From contig CALJKW010000052.1 of NCBI GenBank assembly GCA_937980205.1, positions 1-64,000 of the forward strand: a stretch of DNA of 64,000 nt. Direction: 5' to 3'. The notes beneath the pieces were generated by a model. The model worked only from the letters and a program-made list of their open reading frames with translations, ran no database searches and was not told the origin of the DNA. Both the position numbers and the translations under genes were made by a program. Source of the stretch: an uncultured Myxococcales bacterium. GTDB lineage: Bacteria; Myxococcota; Myxococcia; Myxococcales; Myxococcaceae. Each line of letters opens with the position of its first letter. Position 1 is the first letter of the stretch. This document shows positions 16,115 to 24,268 of this stretch, piece after piece.

Positions 16115-17455
16115 CTACTGGCAGCAGGCGATCGGCCGCATCACGTTGCAGTACGAGCTGTTCCCGCCCCCGGTGGGGTCGAGGGTGTTCCCGACGTTCG
16201 AAGACGAGCCGCTCGTCCACGCGGAGCAGCCCGTGCCGTTGCGGCGGCCGTCACTGTCGCGGGAGCCGTCGATCCACGGCCCGCCCATCGGGGGGACGCG
16301 GACCTCGGCGGCCTTGAAGTCGGTCATCGTGCAGAAGAACGAGCCGGGGAACTCGGCGCGGCAGCTCGAGTTGGCGCCCATGACTCCGCCGAGGTTGCCC
16401 GACGTCGCGAACGCGGTGATGCCGCGGAACCTGCGCGTGATGGGAATCGTGCAGCACGTCAGCGGGCGGGTCACGTTGCAGTACGAGCTGGTGAAGCCGA
16501 CCGTGTCGAGGACGTTGCCGACGTTGTTGCTCGAGCTGCTCGTCCAGCCGGAGCAGCTCGAGCCGCTGCGCTCCTGCTGTGAGGTGCGGGAGCCGTCGAT
16601 CCACGCTCCGCCTGCGGGCGGCGCGTTCGAGGTGTCCGGCTCGGCGGCCATGAAGTCCGACCGGGTGCAGAACGTGCTGCCCGGGAACTCGGCGTCGCAC
16701 TTCTGATTCGCGCCGACGATGCCGCCGAGGTTGCCCCCGTACGTCGCCGCCGTGTACCCGTTGAGGCGCACCCACCGCTCGCCGAGCGAGACGACTCCAC
16801 CGTCGAGGTACAGCGCCGGCCCAGGAGGCCCCATCGGACCTGCGGGCCCCGTCGCGCCGGCGGGGCCGGCCGGACCTGCGGGACCCTGCGCGCCCTGGGG
16901 ACCTGCCGGGCCCTGTGCCCCTGCCGGACCTTGAGCGCCCGTCGCTCCCGCGGGGCCTGCGGGGCCTTGCGGACCTTGAGCTCCCATCGCGCCGGCCGCG
17001 CCCGTCGCGCCCATCGGACCCGCGGGACCCTGCGGCCCGATCGCGCCCTGCGGGCCCTGCGGGCCCTGAGCGCCGGCGGCGCCGTTGCACACGTGCGTGA
17101 TGCCTCCGTCGGAGAGCTGCGTGAGGCGCACTCCGCCCGCGGGGCACGTCGAGCCCGGAGCCACCGGAGTCACCACCACCGAGTAGCCCGGCGGTCCGAC
17201 GACCGTGCCGCCGTCGACGACGAGCACCATGCCCGGAGGCCCCTGGATGCCCTGCGGGCCGGCCGCGCCTTCCGCTCCGCGCTCGCCCGTCGCGCCCTGC
17301 GGGCCCTGGGGACCCTGCGGGCCTTGAGGACCTTGCGGCCCCTGGGGGCCGGCAGGGCCCTGAGGGCCATCGGCTCCCTGTGGGCCGGGCGGGCCAGACT
17401 GGGTACAGGCGCACAACAGCAGCGTGACGACGAGGGCGGAGCGCATCGAGGCCAT
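16115..17455 (-). CDS. Collagen-like lipoprotein with two DUF1554-like C-terminal domains
   Basis: 446 aa from ATG 17455 (ATG 17446 is a possible start that leaves a cleaner signal). Lipobox LLCAC places the lipid cysteine near residue 18. Residues 21-225 are G-x-y collagen triplets (GPQ, GPA, GAQ), interrupted by a C-P-A-G-G-V-R-L ... H-V-C-N-G-A unit related to DUF7151. The C-terminal 220 residues are two tandem copies of a Cys-rich domain, each with GNLGG-[IV]-x-GAN-x-x-C-x-AEFPG-[ST]-x-FC, GG-x-WIDGSR, C-S-x-WTS, and SYCNV-x-RP-[LI]-[TA]-CC. This resembles the DUF1554 lectin-like domain of Leptospira surface proteins. A trimeric stalked adhesin-like surface protein is the likely design. 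Confidence 0.85.
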   Translation of the reverse strand: MASMRSALVVTLLLCACTQSGPPGPQGADGPQGPAGPQGPQGPQGPQGPQGPQGATGERGAEGAAGPQGIQGPPGMVLVVDGGTVVGPPGYSVVVTPVAPGSTCPAGGVRLTQLSDGGITHVCNGAAGAQGPQGPQGAIGPQGPAGPMGATGAAGAMGAQGPQGPAGPAGATGAQGPAGAQGPAGPQGAQGPAGPAGPAGATGPAGPMGPPGPALYLDGGVVSLGERWVRLNGYTAATYGGNLGGIVGANQKCDAEFPGSTFCTRSDFMAAEPDTSNAPPAGGAWIDGSRTSQQERSGSSCSGWTSSSSNNVGNVLDTVGFTSSYCNVTRPLTCCTIPITRRFRGITAFATSGNLGGVMGANSSCRAEFPGSFFCTMTDFKAAEVRVPPMGGPWIDGSRDSDGRRNGTGCSAWTSGSSSNVGNTLDPTGGGNSSYCNVMRPIACCQ

Positions 17456-17484
17456 GACCCCGCAGCGGCCCGCGATGTGCAGGA

Positions 17485-18300
17485 TCAGAGGTCGATGGAC
17501 ACGCCCGCGTAGAAGCCGACGTTGTTGAGCACGTCGCTCGACGGCGTCTTGAGCAGCGTGTTCGCGAGCGAGACGTCGGTCGTGTACTTGCCGGTGTCGT
17601 CGTGGAACGCGGTCTGTCTGCAGCCGGCCGAGACGCTCGCGGTGTTCCTGCCCATCAACGACGCGTCGTTCATGGATTTGATGTCGGCGCGATCGCACCC
17701 GTTCACCGTGTTGATGACGGCGGCGTAGAGGAGGTCGCGGACCTCGAGGCGCAGCGAGAACCAGTCCGCGAACTTCACGCGCGCGCCTCCGCCGACCGAG
17801 GCCATGAAGCGCCAGCCGGTGTCGCCGTAGGTCGCGGGGCCCGCGGCGTTCGGCGGCTTGAGCGAGTGCCGCGTCGACCCCGCGCCGGCCATGCCGTTGA
17901 GCACGATGGAGAAGTGCACGAGCGCGCGATTGAAGACGGAGAACTTGCCGTAGAACGGCACGACCTCGACGCCCGCGAGCACGCCGCCGTTCACGAGCAG
18001 CGACGAGGCCGAGGCGACCTCTGAGCTCGTCTTCACCTTGAGCTCTTCGTTGAAGCCCGACTCCTGGTTGAAATAGTTCCACTGCCCCATCGCGGTGACG
18101 GCGAAGTTCTCGTGCAGGTGGTACGTGACGCCGACGGCTCCGCCGACGTGCCGCGTGAAGCGGCCGTTCACCTGCGCCGCCAACGGGAAGAGCGTGAGCT
18201 CGAGGTGGCCGCGGTCGGAGTACTCCTTCTGCTCGACGACGTGGACCTTCACGTCCGGAGTCGACTGCGACAGCACCGAGGCCGCGAGCAGGGCAAGCAT
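17485..18300 (-). CDS. Outer-membrane beta-barrel domain protein (myxobacterial type)
   Basis: 271 aa with short signal peptide MLALLAASVLSQS. Alternating hydrophobic/polar strands with Gly/aromatic girdles run through the protein (LELTLFPLAAQVNGRF, HVGGAVGVTYHLHENFAV, FSIVLNGMAG, FSLRLEVRDLLYAAV) and it ends NVGFYAGVSIDL, with the C-terminal hydrophobic residue of an outer-membrane protein. The order of EYSDRGHLELTLFP ... Y-H-L-x-E-N-F-A ... LEVRD matches the myxobacterial TIGR04565-type barrel family. Presumed outer membrane; partner genes often include adventurous-motility envelope factors, but none are adjacent here. Confidence 0.85.
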   Translation of the reverse strand: MLALLAASVLSQSTPDVKVHVVEQKEYSDRGHLELTLFPLAAQVNGRFTRHVGGAVGVTYHLHENFAVTAMGQWNYFNQESGFNEELKVKTSSEVASASSLLVNGGVLAGVEVVPFYGKFSVFNRALVHFSIVLNGMAGAGSTRHSLKPPNAAGPATYGDTGWRFMASVGGGARVKFADWFSLRLEVRDLLYAAVINTVNGCDRADIKSMNDASLMGRNTASVSAGCRQTAFHDDTGKYTTDVSLANTLLKTPSSDVLNNVGFYAGVSIDL

Positions 18301-18347
18301 GCCCTCTTGTGTGTCGCGGGCTCGCCGTTTCCATCACGAGCCGGGCG

Positions 18348-18839
18348 TCACTGAAGGACGTCGAGGTCCGGCGTACACGCGTAGTACTTCTCCGCGGCGA
18401 GGCGGCACTGCGCGCTGCCCCGTGACGAGCTCAGCTCCCAGGTGAAGAAGCCGACCTGCTCGGCGACGGCGTCGGCGCCGAGGCGCTGCCGCGACTTCTC
18501 CATCAGCTCGGGGACGACCTTGCTGAGGCGCGCGGCCCTCGAGTGCGGGGTCTCGTCACAGCCGTCCGGGTCGCAGTCGAACGTGCGGCCGCACCCGCGG
18601 AAGCGGTTGTGCGCGGCCTTGCGCGCGACGCCATAGGAGAGCGGAGGCGAGTAGATCGGCGCGGCGATCAGCGCGAGCAGCAGCTTCGCTCCTTCGGCGT
18701 CGTCCTGCTTGATGTCGAGCTGTTCCAGCTCGCTCTCGGGACACTGCATCGCCTCGGCCGCCTTCGCGCGCTGAAGGGTCGCGCACGCGCTCGACGTACA
18801 CAGCAGCAGGGCAGGGACCACCAGCACGCGAAGGTTCAT
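18348..18839 (-). CDS. Putative lipoprotein, unknown function
   Basis: 163 aa from ATG 18839 (MNLRVLVVPALLLCTSSAC); the lipobox SSAC gives a lipid cysteine at about residue 19. The five-residue longer start at 18854 lacks support. The mature part is soluble with six further cysteines, including the pair region FDCDPDGCDE and a C-terminal C-x-x-x-x-x-Y-Y-A-C, so disulfides are likely. Not recognised. Confidence 0.72.
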   Translation of the reverse strand: MNLRVLVVPALLLCTSSACATLQRAKAAEAMQCPESELEQLDIKQDDAEGAKLLLALIAAPIYSPPLSYGVARKAAHNRFRGCGRTFDCDPDGCDETPHSRAARLSKVVPELMEKSRQRLGADAVAEQVGFFTWELSSSRGSAQCRLAAEKYYACTPDLDVLQ

Positions 18840-18881
18840 GCTGCCTAGACGCACGCCGGCGGCTTTGTCGCACCGCCGCGT

Positions 18882-20267
18882 TCACTCCGTCCGGTTGCCG
18901 GCGATCAGCCGCTCGGCCTTCTCTCGCAGGGCATCGCCCTCCGGCAGCATCTCGACGACCTCCTTGCAGAGCGGAATCGCGTCCTCCGGCGTCGACTGCC
19001 GCGACACGTAGCAGCGCCGGTACAGCTCCTCCGCGGCGTTCTTGCCGTCGCTGACGATGTTCTTCGCCGTCACGTCGTTGGGCGCGCCCTCGAGAATCTT
19101 CCGCGCGATGGCCATCGCCGGGCCCCACTGCTTGCGCGCCGCGGCCGACGAGGCCTTCGGCGTCAGCACCGCGGCGAGCCGGACGCCGGCCTGCTTGCCC
19201 CCCGGGCTCTGCGTCCCCCCGCCGATGCTCTTGTCGAGCCGCACCGCCTCGAGCAGCTCGGCCTCCTCGAGCGACTCGAGCTTCTTGGACAGCTCCGTCG
19301 CCCGGGTGATCTGCTCTTTGAGCTTCGCGCACCGCGCGCTCGCGCCCGCGCACGCATCCGCCTTCGCGAACGCGGCGGTGCCGTCGCCGCCCGTCCACAG
19401 CGAGATGACCTCCGCGGCCGGGTCGCCCGGGTCCGGCGGCTTGTCCACCGGAGCCTTCCACCCGAGCGCGCGGTTCGCCGTCTCGAGGAAGTTCAGCGCG
19501 TCGCGATCATTCGGCCGCGCGGCCAGCACGTCCTCCGCCAGCGCCTTCAGCTCGCGCGCCTTCCCGCGCTCGCCCAGCAGCGCGCGCCCGTCTTTGATGC
19601 GCTGGTCCACGACCACGTTCAGCCGCTTCTGCAGCTCGGTGCGGCGGCTCAGCTGCTGCGTCGTCTCGGGCACCGCGGCGAGCTCCTTCGCGGCGGCGCC
19701 GACCTGGCTCTTCCCGAGCGCGGCCTCCGCGGCGTCGAGGTGCTCCTGGTTCTGTACCTCGACGGCCTTCGCGTCGAGGTACAGCTTCAAGCCCTCGAGC
19801 TCCGGCGCGAGCTCTGCGGCCCTGTCGAACTGCTCGGCCGCGAGCTTCCACTGGCCCTTGCGGACGAGGTTCTTGCCCTCCTGGAACGCGAGCTTTGCCT
19901 CTTCGAGGTTCGTGTTCTTCACCGGCCCCGTCACCACCGGCTGCGGCGCGAGGAACTTCTTCCACGCGACGGCGCCGCCGACCGCGAGCACCACGAGCAG
20001 CAGCACCGGCACGAGCACCGACCGCTTCTTCGGCGGCGCGGCGCGGCTTCCGGGCAGGCGTCCGGCTCGCACGGGAGGTCGCCCTCCGCGCCGTGTCGCG
20101 AGCGCCTTCGGTGCGGGCAGCTCGTCGGTCGAGTCCGCGGGCGGGACGTGGGCCGGCGCCTCGTCGGTCGCGTCCGGCTGCAGCGCCGGCATCGACGGCT
20201 CGGTCGTCGTCGGCTCGGGTGCGGGAGGCTTCTTCGGGGGTGGCCGGCGGCGCGGCGGAGGCGGCAT
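18882..20267 (-). CDS. Single-span membrane protein with periplasmic TPR region
   Basis: 461 aa. Residues 1-80 are Pro/Ala/Arg-rich and probably cytoplasmic; residues 83-102 (SVLVPVLLLVVLAVGGAVAW) span the membrane; the rest is Ala/Glu/Lys-rich helix pairs with TPR character (AKLAFQEGKNLVRKGQWKLAAEQFDRAAELAPE is a good repeat). Many myxobacterial genes of this layout carry an FHA or kinase domain N-terminally, but neither is present here. The start is divergent from the ferritin-like gene with only 28 bases between ATGs. Confidence 0.8.
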   Translation of the reverse strand: MPPPPRRRPPPKKPPAPEPTTTEPSMPALQPDATDEAPAHVPPADSTDELPAPKALATRRGGRPPVRAGRLPGSRAAPPKKRSVLVPVLLLVVLAVGGAVAWKKFLAPQPVVTGPVKNTNLEEAKLAFQEGKNLVRKGQWKLAAEQFDRAAELAPELEGLKLYLDAKAVEVQNQEHLDAAEAALGKSQVGAAAKELAAVPETTQQLSRRTELQKRLNVVVDQRIKDGRALLGERGKARELKALAEDVLAARPNDRDALNFLETANRALGWKAPVDKPPDPGDPAAEVISLWTGGDGTAAFAKADACAGASARCAKLKEQITRATELSKKLESLEEAELLEAVRLDKSIGGGTQSPGGKQAGVRLAAVLTPKASSAAARKQWGPAMAIARKILEGAPNDVTAKNIVSDGKNAAEELYRRCYVSRQSTPEDAIPLCKEVVEMLPEGDALREKAERLIAGNRTE

Positions 20268-20295
20268 CTGCTCGAAAGCCTAGTAGCTTCGAGGC

Positions 20296-21450
20296 ATGCC
20301 CGAAATCGTCGAAGGTTCCAGGCCGGTCGAAGCCGACAACAAGGCGCCGCTCATCGCGATGCTGCTGGCCGTCGGCATCATCCCCATCAACACGGTCATC
20401 TGCTTTCAGATGTGGGGCTCGAAGGACGGGATGTGGATCGTGCTGTTCACGCTGCTCGCGCTCGGCCAGCTCATCATCGGCATCGTCGCGGTGGTGCTCG
20501 GCATCCGCAGGCAGATGAAGATTGGCGGCGGCAGCGGCATCGCCTTTGCGATCATCAGCGGGCTCGCGGCGCTCGGCGCTCCGCTCGGCTGGGTCGGCGG
20601 AGTCGCCGTGCTCGGCCTCTCGGGCCTCGGCGGCGCCTGGGGCCGCCCGCTGCGCGTGCGCGGCCGGCAGCTGCACCCGGAGCTCAAGTTCGGCTCCGAC
20701 TGGACGCGCGGCGACCGCCCCGACGGCAGCAGCCTCGACCCGGCGACGCGGCGGGCGCTCGAGGCGCTGTGGCTTCACGACGCGCAGAAAGAGCACGCCA
20801 GCGTCCCCGCGTTCTCGCGCGTCTCGTGGATGCTCGCCGCGGCCGGTGCTCCCGCCGAGCTGATGGAGTGGAGCCACCGCGCGGCGCTCGAGGAGATCGA
20901 GCACACGCGCCTGTGCTTCGCGCTCGCGGCCGGCTACGGCGGCCGCAGCTTCACCGTCGAGCCGATGCCTGACCTGCTCGTCGGAGGCCTCGACGTGAGC
21001 GGCAACGCGCTCGTCGTGCTCGCCACCGAGTCGCTCGGCGACGGCTGCCAGCTCGAGGACTACAACGCCGACGTCGCCGCCGCGTGCGCCGCTGCCTGCG
21101 AAGAGCCGGTCACGAGGCGCGTGCTCGAGCTCATCGCGCGCGAAGAGCGCACGCACGCCGACTTCTCGTGGGCCGTCGTCGAGTGGCTGCTTCAGCACGA
21201 CTTCCACACCGTCGCGCCCGCGCTCGAGCGTGCGCTCGCGAGGCTCGACGCGTACCCGCGGCCGACCGCGGTCTCCGCCGACAAGCTCGAGCTCGTCCGC
21301 GCGGCGGACGCGGCGGCGCTGCGGCGTCACGGCCGGCTGCCCGACGAAGAGTGGGCGCGGCTGTGGAGCGTGCGCTTGGAGCAAACGACGCGGCGCCTTC
21401 GCGCTGCGCTCCAAGCGCACGGAGCACACGCAGATCCGCGTGCGGCCTGA
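20296..21450 (+). CDS. Membrane-anchored ferritin-like di-iron protein
   Basis: 384 aa. Three hydrophobic helices (residues 18-38, 47-69, 81-112, the last Gly-rich) precede a four-helix ferritin-like domain. Iron-ligand pattern: KEHASVPAF (E166, H167), LEEIEHTR (E199-H203), ATESLGDG (E245) and REERTHADF (E283/E284, H287), giving the two E-x-x-H pairs of the rubrerythrin/ferritin-like superfamily. Fusion to an N-terminal membrane module is uncommon. Oxidase, peroxide-scavenging or lipid-modifying activity are all possible. Followed 40 bases later by a lipoprotein gene in the same direction. Confidence 0.82.
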   Translation: MPEIVEGSRPVEADNKAPLIAMLLAVGIIPINTVICFQMWGSKDGMWIVLFTLLALGQLIIGIVAVVLGIRRQMKIGGGSGIAFAIISGLAALGAPLGWVGGVAVLGLSGLGGAWGRPLRVRGRQLHPELKFGSDWTRGDRPDGSSLDPATRRALEALWLHDAQKEHASVPAFSRVSWMLAAAGAPAELMEWSHRAALEEIEHTRLCFALAAGYGGRSFTVEPMPDLLVGGLDVSGNALVVLATESLGDGCQLEDYNADVAAACAAACEEPVTRRVLELIAREERTHADFSWAVVEWLLQHDFHTVAPALERALARLDAYPRPTAVSADKLELVRAADAAALRRHGRLPDEEWARLWSVRLEQTTRRLRAALQAHGAHADPRAA

Positions 21451-21490
21451 GCGCGCAGCGTGGCGTGACGCTTGCTGAAGCGTCGCGCCC

Positions 21491-22678
21491 ATGCGCGCAC
21501 TCGGGCTGATCAGCGGCTGTCTCGTCATCGCGGCGTGCCACCAGGACGTGCTGGTGCAGAGCCCCGACCGCTCGCCGACGCCGGGGCCGCAGCCGACGAC
21601 GCCGGCGAGCCCGACGCCGACCTTCACGCCGCCTCCCGGCTGGTGCGGCAGCGACTGCGACTGCGCCGGCGGCTCGCGCTGCGTGAACGTCGGCAGCGAG
21701 CTCACCGGCAACGAGTGCCAAGCGGGCCCGAACACCTGCGCGAAGCCGTGTTCCTCGGCGTGCGCGGCCGGCAGCGTGTGCCAGGCGGGCGCGTGCGTGG
21801 CGGCGCCGTGCCTCAACGGGGCGTGCGCGGGCGCTCCGATGAAGACCTTCTACGAGCTCGACATCCACGAGTTCGCCGGGCAGGCCGCGAAGATCGACAC
21901 GCTGCTCGACGTGCTGAAGGCGGCGCTCAACGGAAACGGCGTGCCGTGCATGCCGACGACCGTCACCGGTCAGCTCATCTGCACGGCCGCGAACCTCGCC
22001 TCGCAGAACATCATTGCGCCGGCGTGGGTCGGCAAGCTCATCGACGTGCTCGCCGGCATGTTCAAGTTCGGCGACAAGCCGATCATCGCGAGGGGCGTCT
22101 TGACCCTCGCCGAGAGCCCCGACGGCCGCGTCACCGGTTCGGAGAAGTGGATGGACATGGTGCTCGAGTACGACGGCGCCGTGTACGACGTGATGCAGTC
22201 GCCCACGCTCGGCACGAACGGCGAGCTGACCGTGACGGTGAAGGCGTTCAGCGGCACGCGCACCTCGAACGAGCTCATGCTCGGCGCCCGCGACATCGAG
22301 TTCGACGTGAACAAGCTCGTCATCAACATCATCAACATCGTGATCGGCGCGGCGTCGGGTGGAAAGGCCAGCGACGTGCCCGGCCTCGTCGACCTCATCC
22401 TCTGCAAGCACCTCACGTCGACGACGCAGAACGCGGCGTGCAAGGCGGCCGCGACCCAGCTCGGCAAGCAGCTCGCGCTCGAGGTGTCGCTCGGCGGCCT
22501 GAAGCTCGCCTCGCAGCGCGGCGTCATCTACGACGACGACCGCGACGGCAAGGCCGACGGCTACGGGCGCGCGACTCCGGTGTCGGCCCGCGGCACGGTC
22601 GTCGGCGAGATGTCGAACGGCCTCGTCGCCGGGTCGCTCGGGGCTTTTTCGAAGAGCAACTGGTACGGCGCGAAGTAG
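21491..22678 (+). CDS. Cys-rich lipoprotein, unknown function
   Basis: 395 aa. MRALGLISGCLVIAACHQD has a good lipobox (IAAC). A Pro/Thr-rich linker is followed by a Cys-rich knob (residues 53-115, about twelve cysteines; C-G-S-D-C-D-C, then C-x-x-G-x-V-C-Q-A-G-A-C) like many myxobacterial surface lipoproteins. Residues 120-380 are a soluble mixed domain with LINIINIVIGAASGGKASD as the most hydrophobic stretch, and a Ca-binding-like DDDRDGKADGYG near the C-terminus. No family recognised. Confidence 0.8.
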   Translation: MRALGLISGCLVIAACHQDVLVQSPDRSPTPGPQPTTPASPTPTFTPPPGWCGSDCDCAGGSRCVNVGSELTGNECQAGPNTCAKPCSSACAAGSVCQAGACVAAPCLNGACAGAPMKTFYELDIHEFAGQAAKIDTLLDVLKAALNGNGVPCMPTTVTGQLICTAANLASQNIIAPAWVGKLIDVLAGMFKFGDKPIIARGVLTLAESPDGRVTGSEKWMDMVLEYDGAVYDVMQSPTLGTNGELTVTVKAFSGTRTSNELMLGARDIEFDVNKLVINIINIVIGAASGGKASDVPGLVDLILCKHLTSTTQNAACKAAATQLGKQLALEVSLGGLKLASQRGVIYDDDRDGKADGYGRATPVSARGTVVGEMSNGLVAGSLGAFSKSNWYGAK

Positions 22679-22695
22679 GCCGTTAGTGAAGGCTG

Positions 22696-22884
22696 ATGGC
22701 ACGGAAGAGAACCGCCGTGGTCCGGCCCTATCGCGTCGTGAAGGTCCCCGCGGGGAACGTCCCGAGCGCGACCATCGCCAGCGTGGCGGAAGGCGTGGAC
22801 GCCCGTCACGGCATCACGGTGACGATGAAAAACGAGGACGACCGCAGCAAGCGGCGTCAGCGGAAGCGCACCGGTACGGTGTAG
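22696..22884 (+). CDS. Small basic hypothetical protein, 62 aa
   Basis: MARKRTAVVRPYRVVKVP ... RSKRRQRKRTGTV. Third codon positions are almost all G/C and a GAAGG lies just upstream, so it behaves like coding sequence although short. Its last 28 bases overlap the 3' end of the convergent TonB gene. Basic ends and a small VTMKNEDD strand might suit nucleic-acid binding; no family recognised. Confidence 0.5.
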   Translation: MARKRTAVVRPYRVVKVPAGNVPSATIASVAEGVDARHGITVTMKNEDDRSKRRQRKRTGTV

Positions 22885-23528
22885 CAGCCGCCCGAAGCTT
22901 CGGCCGGCATCGGCATCGCGCCGGCGATGACGCACTCGCGCGCGGCCGCGTCGAGCAGCGACTGGCCCGTGGAGCTCGCGAGCTTCGTCGACGAGAGGGC
23001 TCCGTTCGCGTCGAGGCAGAAGTCGACCTGCGCCTCGCCGGTGAGGTGAAAGCGCTTCGCCGCGGCCGGGTAGCAGCGGCGCGCCGACTCCGCGAGCACG
23101 GCGTGAAGGGCAGAGACGTCGAAGCTGCGGCGAGCAACCCCTTCTCCCCCCGCAGGGGAGAGGGTTGGGGTGAGGGGCGCGGGAGCGCCCGCGGGCTCTT
23201 GGGCGGCGGGTTCTTCAGCAACCTCCTCGAGAGCGGCGGCGGTTTCCGCGGGACCCGGAGTCGGGTCCTCCGCCGCAGCGGCGACGATCGGCTTCGCGCG
23301 CGGGCGCTTCTTCGGCTGCTCTCGGCCCTCACCCTGTCCTCCTGAGCGGAGCGGAGCGGCGTCGAAGGGTCCCCTACGGGGGAGAGGGGACGCGAGGGCC
23401 ACCTTGGTTGCGTGCTTCGCGGGCGGAGCAGCGACGACCGGCGTCGGCTCGGGCCGCGTCAGCCACAGCACGCCGGCCACGCTCGCGTGCAGCACCACCG
23501 ACGCTCCGAGCCCAATCCACCCCTTCAC
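22857..23528 (-). CDS. TonB-family energy transducer with repeat-derived linker
   Basis: 223 aa. Residues 8-23 are the N-terminal membrane anchor (GASVVLHASVAGVLWL, with the S-x-x-x-H motif of TonB/TolA). A long Pro/Ala linker crosses the periplasm. The C-terminal 90 residues (ESARRCYPAAAKRFHLTGEAQVDFCLDANGALSSTKLASSTGQSLLDAAARECV) match the TonB C-terminal fold, including Y-P-x-x-A-x-x-x-x-x-x-G and the V-x-F-x-L-D-x-x-G block. The linker contains two dispersed DNA repeats read in frame (see separate entries). The ATG overlaps the ABC ATPase stop (ATGA), so both belong to one operon. Confidence 0.85.
   Translation of the reverse strand: MKGWIGLGASVVLHASVAGVLWLTRPEPTPVVAAPPAKHATKVALASPLPRRGPFDAAPLRSGGQGEGREQPKKRPRAKPIVAAAAEDPTPGPAETAAALEEVAEEPAAQEPAGAPAPLTPTLSPAGGEGVARRSFDVSALHAVLAESARRCYPAAAKRFHLTGEAQVDFCLDANGALSSTKLASSTGQSLLDAAARECVIAGAMPMPAEASGGCYTVPVRFR
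23137..23185. repeat. Dispersed palindromic repeat (CTCACCCCAACCCTCTCCCC type) inside TonB gene
   Basis: The + strand reads CCCCTTCTCCCCCCGCAGGG and then GAGAGGGTTGGGGTGAGGGG. This is the widespread proteobacterial intergenic palindromic element, translated here on the minus strand as LTPTLSPAGGEG. It lies in the flexible periplasmic linker, where an in-frame insertion is tolerated. Confidence 0.75.
23326..23392. repeat. Second dispersed repeat (CCTGAGCGGAGCGGAGCGGC type) inside TonB gene
   Basis: CCCTCACCCTGTCCTCCTGA followed by GCGGAGCGGAGCGGCGTCGA and AGGGTCCCC is the well-known short genomic repeat with the core GTCGAAGGGTC. It is followed by a CCCCTACGGGGGAGAGGGG palindrome that resembles half of the first element. 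Translated on the minus strand it gives GPFDAAPLRSGGQGEG. Confidence 0.7.
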
Positions 23529-24268
23529 ACGCGCGCGGAGAACAGCCCGCCCTCCGTCGCCGAGAGCCTGACCCCGTACAGCTCACTGAGCGCCTCGGCC
23601 TTCAGCACGTCCGCCGCCGGCCCCGCGGCGAGCAGCTTCCCGCCGCGCAGCAGGGCGACGTGCGTGGCCCACTCCTTCGCGAGGTTCACGTCGTGCAGCA
23701 CGCAGAGCGCGGCGACGCCGCTCTTCACCAGGCCGTCCACCGACCTCAGGCACTCGACCTGGTGCTTCACGTCGAGGAACGCGGTCGGCTCGTCGAACAG
23801 GAGCACCTTCGCGTCCTGCATGCGCGCGCGCGCGAGGTAGCACAGCCGCCGCTCGCCGCCGGACATCTCGTCGAGCCGACGCCCCGCAAGCCCGGCCAGG
23901 CCAGCCTGCTCGAGCAGCTTTATCGCGCGCGAGACGTCTTCCTTCGACGGCAGCGAGAACGCGCCCAGGTGCGGCGCCCGCCCCATCAGCACGAGCTCCA
24001 GCGCGCTGAAGCCGGTGTCCTCTGCCGGGCTCTGCGGCACCCAGGCGATCTCCCGCGCCAGCGCCTTGCGGCCGAGCGACGCCGTGTCCGCGCCGCCCAG
24101 CCGCACGCGCCCGCTGGTGCACGGCAAGACGCCGAGCGCCACCTTGAGCAGCGTCGACTTGCCCGCGCCGTTCGGCCCCAGCAGCGCCCACAGCTGCGAC
24201 GGAGCCACCTCGAACGAGATGCCGTCGAGCAGCCCGTAACCCACGCGCTCGAAGACCAGCGCGCTCAT
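23525..24268 (-). CDS. ABC transporter ATP-binding protein (iron-siderophore/haem/cobalamin type)
   Basis: 247 aa. Walker A GPNGAGKST (about 32-40), Q-loop WVPQSPAEDTGFSALELVLMGRAPHLG, signature MSGGERRL, Walker B VLLFDEPTAFLD and H-loop VLHDVNLA are all intact. The VLMGR-x-PHLG-x-F-x-x-P segment is typical of the BtuD/FecE/HmuV group. No permease or binding protein is found nearby, so its partner must be encoded elsewhere. Both ends overlap neighbouring genes by four bases, placing it in the operon kinase - coiled-coil protein - ABC ATPase - TonB. Confidence 0.9.
   Translation of the reverse strand: MSALVFERVGYGLLDGISFEVAPSQLWALLGPNGAGKSTLLKVALGVLPCTSGRVRLGGADTASLGRKALAREIAWVPQSPAEDTGFSALELVLMGRAPHLGAFSLPSKEDVSRAIKLLEQAGLAGLAGRRLDEMSGGERRLCYLARARMQDAKVLLFDEPTAFLDVKHQVECLRSVDGLVKSGVAALCVLHDVNLAKEWATHVALLRGGKLLAAGPAADVLKAEALSELYGVRLSATEGGLFSARV

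Noticed and set aside
16815..17400. Short-period repeats that look like satellite DNA
   Set aside because: These are the 9-bp Gly-x-y codon triplets of a collagen-like domain on the minus strand.
23525..24268. Complete siderophore or cobalamin ABC importer
   Set aside because: Only the ATPase is present; no permease or substrate-binding protein gene within the window.
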